DNA from: SFEL01 sp964392455
Lineage (GTDB): Bacteria > Bacillota > Clostridia > Christensenellales > CAG-138
NCBI GenBank assembly: GCA_964392455.1
Contig: CAYMPG010000012.1
Coordinates: 1-56,245 of the forward strand
DNA length: 56,245 nucleotides
Direction: 5' to 3'
Shown here: positions 52,135 to 56,245 of the stretch, one piece after another
Layout: every line of letters begins with the position of its first letter
Position numbering within the stretch: position 1 is the first letter of the stretch
The notes under the pieces: model-generated
What the model was told of the DNA's origin: nothing
Databases searched by the model: none
What the model saw: only the letters and a program-made list of their open reading frames with translations
Made by a program: the position numbers and the translations under genes

Positions 52135-52491
52135 ATGGAATTGTACAACACGGTATACGAGCTTGCAGACAGGCTCTCATCCTGCTCAAGGATGCTTACG
52201 GCAATAGGTGATGAAACGAGGCAGCATCTTATCGTGGAAATGCTTAAAATGGGCAACTGCACCGGCGTAAGGGTTGGAGAAATCACCGAAAAGACAAACC
52301 TGTCCCGCCCCGCCGTATCCCATCATCTGCGAATAATGAAAGACGCAGGCATAGTAAAAGTCCGCAAGGAAGGCACAAAAAACTATTACTATTTCGATCC
52401 TGAAATGGAAGCCTTTGAGCAGCTGGTGTCCACATTGCAGCTTGCTATGGATATATCAAAAGCGCTGCCTGACAGGCGTGGCGAAGAATAG
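52135..52491 (+). CDS. ArsR-family transcriptional regulator
   Basis: A 118-residue winged-helix repressor. The ArsR core DETRQHLIVEML...VGEITEKTNLSRPAVSHHLRIMKDAGIVKVRKEGTKNYYYFD is clear. It lacks the typical CxC metal motif of ArsR/SmtB sensors in the recognition helix, so metal sensing is doubtful. AAAGGAG precedes the ATG. A nitroreductase-like gene follows by 16 bases and is the likely target. Confidence 0.93.
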   Translation: MELYNTVYELADRLSSCSRMLTAIGDETRQHLIVEMLKMGNCTGVRVGEITEKTNLSRPAVSHHLRIMKDAGIVKVRKEGTKNYYYFDPEMEAFEQLVSTLQLAMDISKALPDRRGEE

Positions 52492-52507
52492 ACACGGAGG
52501 TATATGT

Positions 52508-53164
52508 ATGGAAATCATGGAACTTATGAAGCAGCGGCACAGCGTCCGCCAGTATGCGGCTACTCCTATCGAGCCTGAAAAGCGCACTGAGCTGGATGAA
52601 CTCACCAGGCAGATAAACAGCGAAGCAGATCTGCACATTCAGATTTGCTACGATGAGCCATCCTGCTTTGATTCCTTCATGGCCCACTATGGCAAATTTA
52701 CCGGAGTAAGCAATTACATTGCGCTTATCGGCAGGAAATCTCCCGCGCTGGATGAAAAGCTGGGCTACTATGGGGAAAAGCTGGTGCTTAAGGCTCAGGA
52801 GCTGGGCCTTAATACCTGCTGGGTGGCAATGACCCACGGTAAGAGCAGGGCCGTTGTAAACAAGGGAGAAAAGCTGGTGTGCATTATATCCCTTGGCTAT
52901 GGTGAGACTCAGGGCGTAGTACACAAGAATAAGCCCCTTTCAGAGGTATGCAACTACTCTGACGGTATGCCTGAATGGTTCTTGCTGGGCATGGATGCAG
53001 CACTCCTCGCCCCCACTGCCATGAATCAGCAAAAGTTTTTTATTGAGCTTCTCCCTGATGGCACAATTAAGGCTGCCTGCGGAAAGGGCTTCTATACCAA
53101 GCTGGACCTTGGCATTGTGAAATACCATTTTGAAGCTGCTGCCGGTAAAAAAATATCTGGCTGA
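52508..53164 (+). CDS. Nitroreductase-family protein (TM1586 type)
   Basis: A 218-residue FMN-binding protein of the putative TM1586-type nitroreductase group: MKQRHSVRQYAATPIEPEK at the start, GYYGEKLVLKAQELGLNTCWVAMT in the middle, and APTAMNQQKFFIEL with the typical PTAMNQQ segment. It would reduce nitro-aromatic or quinone-like compounds with NAD(P)H. The true start is ATG 52508 behind CGGAGG. It is coupled to the upstream ArsR regulator, and a terminator follows at 53211. Confidence 0.88.
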   Translation: MEIMELMKQRHSVRQYAATPIEPEKRTELDELTRQINSEADLHIQICYDEPSCFDSFMAHYGKFTGVSNYIALIGRKSPALDEKLGYYGEKLVLKAQELGLNTCWVAMTHGKSRAVVNKGEKLVCIISLGYGETQGVVHKNKPLSEVCNYSDGMPEWFLLGMDAALLAPTAMNQQKFFIELLPDGTIKAACGKGFYTKLDLGIVKYHFEAAAGKKISG

Positions 53165-53210
53165 TTTTTACATTTCCCGTAGTCAGAAATATTTTTTAGT
53201 GTTACAATGT

Positions 53211-53248
53211 ATACGACTTGATTAAATGATTAAGTCGTATATTTTTTT
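53211..53248 (+). terminator. Terminator after the nitroreductase gene
   Basis: ATACGACTT (53211-53219) pairs with AAGTCGTAT (53232-53240), extended imperfectly by inner AT pairs, followed by ATTTTTTT. Confidence 0.85.
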
Positions 53249-53366
53249 AAGGAGACTGCTGTTTGAAAAAGAACAACACCTTGGAGATTGTAAGCTGACC
53301 GGGAGGTTTGCGTAAATTCAATCTCACACAAACCTCCCAGCATTGCAGCCAACAATCATCAGGAGG
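53249..53366 (+). promoter_or_regulatory. Putative translational-attenuation leader of the GNAT gene
   Basis: The leader has a ribosome site AAGGAG (53249-53254), an 11-codon frame (53263-53298), then a 10-bp hairpin GGGAGGTTTG (53301-53310)/CAAACCTCCC (53329-53338) starting right after the stop, then the GNAT gene's own AGGAGG (53361-53366). The CCTCCC of the hairpin could pair instead with that AGGAGG. This is the layout of leader-peptide-controlled resistance genes. No clear promoter was found between the terminator at 53211 and the leader, so the transcript's origin is open. Confidence 0.5.
53263..53298 (+). CDS. Possible leader peptide (11 codons)
   Basis: TTG start eight bases after AAGGAG, encoding MKKNNTLEIVS and a TGA stop, followed 2 bases later by a strong hairpin. 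The position, size and ribosome site suggest a regulatory leader peptide for the acetyltransferase gene at 53375. It could be fortuitous. Confidence 0.35.
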   Translation: MKKNNTLEIVS

Positions 53367-53374
53367 ATAAAATA

Positions 53375-54013
53375 ATGAATAAATTTGGCTATACCATCCG
53401 TTTGGAGAAAAAAGAAGATTACCGTGAAGTAGAAAACCTTGTAAGAGAGTCATTTTGGAATGTTTACCAGCCCGGCTGTCTGGAGCATTACGTTTTAAAT
53501 CAGCTTAGAAACGACCCTGCGTTTGTTCCGGAGCTTGATTTCGTAATGGAAATGGATGGACGTATTATCGGGCAGAATGTTTTCGTCAAAACAGCTATTA
53601 AGGCTGATGACGGCAGAGACATTCCCATAATGACCATGGGCCCCATCTGCATCCACCCCGACCTTAAGCGCAGTGGCTTTGGCAAAATATTGCTGGACTA
53701 TTCCCTTGAAAAGGCAGCTCAGGTGGGCTGCGGAGCGCTGTGCTTTGAGGGCAATATCGATTTCTACGGAAAGAGTGGCTTCACATTTGCCAGCAATTTC
53801 GGCATACGCTATCACGGCCTGCCAGAGGGCGAGGATGCGTCATTCTTTCTGTGCAGAGAATTGATACCCGGCTACCTTGATGGCATCACCGGCGAGTATT
53901 CAACGCCCCAGGGCTACCTTGTGGATGAGAACGCTGCCCAGATATTCGACAGCACCTTCCCCCACAAAGAAAAGCTCGTACTTCCGGGCCAAATCTTCCA
54001 GTCAAACGAATAA
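53375..54013 (+). CDS. GNAT-family N-acetyltransferase
   Basis: A 212-residue acetyl-CoA-dependent transferase. The N-terminal motif (YTIRLEKKEDYREVENLVRESFWNVY) and the acetyl-CoA-binding motif A (GPICIHPDLKRSGFGKILLDYSLEKA) are clear, then GNIDFYGKSGFTFASNFGIRYHG, as in YhbS-like members. The acceptor is unknown; a small-molecule or antibiotic target is possible given the leader organisation. AGGAGG lies eight bases before ATG 53375. A terminator hairpin follows. Confidence 0.9.
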   Translation: MNKFGYTIRLEKKEDYREVENLVRESFWNVYQPGCLEHYVLNQLRNDPAFVPELDFVMEMDGRIIGQNVFVKTAIKADDGRDIPIMTMGPICIHPDLKRSGFGKILLDYSLEKAAQVGCGALCFEGNIDFYGKSGFTFASNFGIRYHGLPEGEDASFFLCRELIPGYLDGITGEYSTPQGYLVDENAAQIFDSTFPHKEKLVLPGQIFQSNE

Positions 54014-54021
54014 GCGTAAAG

Positions 54022-54052
54022 GCGGTGCGTCCCTTTGGGGCGCATCGCTTTT
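54022..54052 (+). terminator. Terminator after the GNAT gene
   Basis: GCGGTGCG (54022-54029) pairs with CGCATCGC (54041-54048), with CCC/GGG inside, then TTTTGTTGTT. Confidence 0.78.
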
Positions 54053-54131
54053 GTTGTTATCGACAGCAACAGCAGGTTGCTTGTGCTTTAGCTGTAAAAA
54101 GAATAAAATATCAAATGAGGTGATAATCTTT

Positions 54132-54581
54132 ATGGATACAAAGGATATTATTTTTGACCTTAGAACAAAGCACGCCATGTCTCAGGATGAGCTTGCCGAA
54201 AAGCTCCACGTTACCCGCCAGGCCGTCTCCCGGTGGGAAAATGGCGAAACCACGCCAAACATTGATACGCTCAAGCTCCTTTCCGCCCTGTTTGATGTAT
54301 CGATCAACACCCTTCTCGGTTCCCCAAGAATGCTTAAATGCCAATGCTGCGGCATGCCTCTGGATGACTCAACCACCAGCCGTGAGCCTGACGGCCAGTT
54401 TAACGAGGAATACTGCAAGTGGTGCTATGCCGATGGAAACTTCGCCTACGCCAGCCTTGAGCAGCTGATAGACTTTCTTTCGGAGCATATGTCAAATGAA
54501 AGCTACTCGCCTGAGCAGGTGCGTGCATACCTTAAAGAACAGCTTCCTACGCTGAACCATTGGAAAAATCAAGCAAAGTAA
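54132..54581 (+). CDS. XRE-family regulator fused to a zinc ribbon
   Basis: A 149-residue protein. Residues 5-60 are a Cro/CI-type HTH (MSQDELAEKLHVTRQAVSRWENGETTPNIDTLKLLSALFDVSINTLLG). Residues 68-105 are a putative zinc ribbon with Cys70, Cys72/73, Cys95 and Cys98 (CQCCGMPL...EYCKWCYADG), the zinc-ribbon-2 family form. A helical C-terminus follows. GAGGTGAT precedes ATG 54132. The open frame running upstream to 53877 lies inside the GNAT gene and is rejected. Targets are unknown; it could sense metal or redox state. Confidence 0.88.
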   Translation: MDTKDIIFDLRTKHAMSQDELAEKLHVTRQAVSRWENGETTPNIDTLKLLSALFDVSINTLLGSPRMLKCQCCGMPLDDSTTSREPDGQFNEEYCKWCYADGNFAYASLEQLIDFLSEHMSNESYSPEQVRAYLKEQLPTLNHWKNQAK

Positions 54582-54597
54582 CTCCCATAATGCACAT

Positions 54598-54633
54598 AAA
54601 TAAAGTGCCGTCAAAATAACGGCACTTTATTTT
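54598..54633. terminator. Bidirectional terminator
   Basis: AAATAAAGTGCCGT pairs with ACGGCACTTTATTT over a 7-base loop, with T-rich flanks. It lies between the convergent XRE and L,D-transpeptidase genes. Confidence 0.88.
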
Positions 54634-54638
54634 GCTTA

Positions 54639-55511
54639 TCAGCTTTGATTCTGGCTTCCCTGGTGGAATTCTTCTTCTATTACAATATCCTCGATCAGCC
54701 AATCATCCGTATAGGGCTGCTCCCCTGCCTCCAGCTCTACCCGCTCCTCAGGCGCCTTTGCAATGATGAGCTGAGCCCTTATGGCGGCAGTATCCGCATC
54801 ATTTGGGTCGCCGTCTCGAATTACGCACTCTGTCCCCGGGGCTATGTGATACCACATCCATCTGGCATCCGGCACCGTAAGCCTGATGCAGCCATGGGAA
54901 TCCGCCTCGCCCAGCTTGTTAAATGAGGCATCATCATAGGCATTCACGTCCTTTGCGGTATAGAGCGTGGTATGAAAGTATATGGCCTTACGTAGCTGCG
55001 TCCAATACTGGCCATAGCGTCCAACCCTTGCGAACTTTGAAAACCGTACCCTGTATGCCCCCATTTTAAATGTACCCTTGGGCGTACAGTCATGAGCGCC
55101 GGTGGAGCAGAGCATATACCTTTCAGGCTGGTATTCTCCATTTTCATCAGCTTTATATACCATAGTTACCTGATGGGCTATATCCACTACTATTCTGTAA
55201 GTTCCCGCCTTCGGATACCCTTCGGGCAGGCTTCTTTCCCCATCGTCACCTATAAGCTCCTCAAATGACATATTCACCGTAGGCGCATATACCGAAAACG
55301 GAACAGGCGTCGGCGTGGGTGCAGGCGTTGGTGTTGGCGTGGGAAGAGCCTCTGTTTTCTGGGGCAGCAAATCCTCTGCCGCCGGAATGACCGTCTTTGC
55401 CGTTTCTTCCGGCACAGCTTCATTCAATTGGGTCGCTTCTCCCTTTATAGGGGCGCATCCCATCAGTGCAGCTAATGTCAGCGCCGCTTCCAGCACAAAT
55501 GTCTTTTTCAC
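54639..55511 (-). CDS. L,D-transpeptidase (YkuD) lipoprotein
   Basis: A 290-residue cell-wall enzyme that makes 3-3 peptidoglycan cross-links or attaches proteins. The N-terminus is a lipoprotein signal with LMGC (Cys19). A Pro-Thr stalk (PTPTPTPAPTPTP, about 57-69) holds the YkuD domain away from the membrane. The catalytic motif DSHGCIRL has Ser205, His206 and Cys208 with the upstream His in IYFHTTLY. The start is GTG 55511 with AGGAGGAAAAA before it; the ATG 105 bases upstream lacks support. The acidic C-terminal extension (EDIVIEEEFHQ) is unusual. Confidence 0.92.
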   Translation of the reverse strand: MKKTFVLEAALTLAALMGCAPIKGEATQLNEAVPEETAKTVIPAAEDLLPQKTEALPTPTPTPAPTPTPVPFSVYAPTVNMSFEELIGDDGERSLPEGYPKAGTYRIVVDIAHQVTMVYKADENGEYQPERYMLCSTGAHDCTPKGTFKMGAYRVRFSKFARVGRYGQYWTQLRKAIYFHTTLYTAKDVNAYDDASFNKLGEADSHGCIRLTVPDARWMWYHIAPGTECVIRDGDPNDADTAAIRAQLIIAKAPEERVELEAGEQPYTDDWLIEDIVIEEEFHQGSQNQS

Positions 55512-55655
55512 TTTTTCCTCCTGCTGCCTATTCCCGTATGGCCGTCGGCTTATTCTGCCATTGGGATTATGCCCATCCCCGGCCATAATCTTTCCATCCC
55601 GGCAGATAAAAGCCATGTACCCGCACAGTATACGGTCTTATAGCAGCCAAATAAA

Positions 55656-55698
55656 AAATGTATGGAAACTTTCCACGGCTGAAAAGTTCCATACATTT
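55656..55698. terminator. Long hairpin in the gap upstream of the L,D-transpeptidase gene
   Basis: AAATGTATGGAAACTTT-type arms (55656-55672) pair almost perfectly with the segment at 55682-55698, about 16 pairs with one bulge. On the minus strand TTTTTTATTTGG follows, so it would terminate the minus-strand UPF0126 transcript. The rest of the 364-base gap (55512-55875) is AT-rich with no gene seen. Confidence 0.65.
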
Positions 55699-55875
55699 CA
55701 GTATATATATATAGTTATATAGTCAATAGTTTTACCCGGCTATATTTAATATTTTTTCGTATGCATTCTCATTGAAAACCCGGCCGCTATTTGTAGAGGA
55801 TTATATCGTATAAAAACAGCGCCCCCCTGATAAAGAGAACGCCGTTCTATATATAATGCTTTATTTTGCCTGCTG

Positions 55876-56245
55876 CTACTGCTGTGCCTCCTGCTCCTGC
55901 TCCAGCTTGAGCTTGGGCAAGCGCCAGTGGTACTTTGCAGCCATCATGCGTATTAACAGAATAAATACCACCGACACGGCCACGCCCAGCACCCTTTGCC
56001 CCAGGTATATGCTAAGATAATAATATAACCCGCTGCCCGCCACAGAGGCCACGGCATAAATGTGCCGGGTGAGCACGTATGGCTTTTCGTTTACCAGCAC
56101 ATCTCTCAGCACTCCCCCGCCCACTCCGGAAAGTACGCCTGCCACGATGGACAGCACCACGTCATGGGTAAAGCCTGCCGCATGGGCCGTTTCAACGCCC
56201 GTTATGGAAAACGCCGCAAGGCCAATGGCATCAAAGGATATGTTT
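55876..56245 (-). CDS. UPF0126/TRIC-type membrane protein (5' end outside the window)
   Basis: The frame is open to the window edge, giving the last 122 or so residues. The visible part starts ISFDAIGLAAFSITGVETA, the repeated UPF0126 (YicG) signature, followed by GVLSGVGGGVLRDVLVNEKPYVL and several transmembrane helices. The family is related to trimeric intracellular cation channels, and some members act in glycine uptake. About 80-90 N-terminal residues are missing. The charged tail (KLKLEQEQEAQQ) is cytoplasmic. A hairpin at 55656 may end its transcript. Confidence 0.88.
   Translation of the reverse strand, partial: NISFDAIGLAAFSITGVETAHAAGFTHDVVLSIVAGVLSGVGGGVLRDVLVNEKPYVLTRHIYAVASVAGSGLYYYLSIYLGQRVLGVAVSVVFILLIRMMAAKYHWRLPKLKLEQEQEAQQ

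Noticed and set aside
1..56245. CRISPR arrays, insertion sequences and prophage
   Set aside because: I saw no regularly spaced direct repeats, transposase or phage structural genes on either strand.

Overview
The window is about 56 kb of a Bacillota (Firmicutes) chromosome, most likely an anaerobic Clostridia-type gut lineage. The pointers are the IspH-ribosomal protein S1 fusion, RNase Y, RqcH, GerMN, DUF4364 and DUF368 proteins, AGGAGG ribosome sites, TTGACA/TATAAT-type promoters and a Firmicutes-type SOS box (GAAC-N4-GTTC). Base composition is mid-range with heavy use of ATA (Ile), AGC and CTG. Almost everything is core housekeeping. I see no prophage, insertion sequence or CRISPR array. 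The first kilobase is visibly more AT-rich than the rest.

Layout. (1) 1-1.05 kb: a self-regulated marR gene and an AT-rich, poorly coding stretch. (2) 1.1-2.6 kb: an alpha/beta hydrolase and a lipoprotein. (3) 2.7-11.6 kb, plus strand: a tight operon miaB-ylbF-mutS-mutL-miaA-hfq-ynbB for tRNA modification, mismatch repair and RNA chaperoning, in nearly the order known from Bacillus. (4) 11.6-14 kb: lexA with an SOS box shared with a small divergent Cys-rich protein, then a tyrosine recombinase whose promoter lies in a perfect 18-bp inverted repeat. (5) 14.3-19 kb: aminotransferase, RNase HI, tRNA-Trp, dipeptidase, RNase Y. (6) 19-26 kb, minus strand: ftsK-rimO-pgsA-cinA-recA. (7) 26-34 kb, minus strand: surE-rpiR-baiN-like-cmk-plsC-ispH/rpsA, then yebC and a family-4 uracil-DNA glycosylase. 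(8) 34-39.6 kb, plus strand: LysR regulator with a WG-repeat membrane protein, rpmB, an ABC ATPase/permease pair and an FAD oxidoreductase. (9) 39.7-48.7 kb, minus strand: YfcE-like phosphodiesterase and RdgB, a GerMN lipoprotein, RqcH, a tandem-OB SSB-like protein and a ParE/ParC topoisomerase pair. (10) 48.9-51.5 kb: YkvI-like and DUF368 membrane proteins, DUF4364. (11) 51.6-52 kb: tRNA-Val, a structured RNA resembling 6S RNA, and tRNA-Gln, apparently one transcript. (12) 52.1-56.2 kb: ArsR/nitroreductase, a GNAT acetyltransferase behind a leader-peptide/hairpin region, an XRE/zinc-ribbon regulator, an L,D-transpeptidase lipoprotein and a truncated UPF0126/TRIC membrane protein.

Functionally the segment joins genome maintenance (MutSL, LexA, RecA, FtsK, UDG, ParCE, SSB-like, RNase HI), RNA maturation and quality control (MiaA, MiaB, RimO, Hfq, RNase Y, RqcH, candidate 6S RNA), nucleotide hygiene (RdgB, SurE, Cmk) and envelope lipid synthesis (PgsA, PlsC, IspH). 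The parts most worth experimental attention are the regulatory ones: the SOS-controlled Cys-rich protein, the palindrome over the recombinase promoter, the tRNA/6S-like/tRNA unit, the putative translational attenuator before the acetyltransferase, and the near-leaderless ykvI-like transcript.
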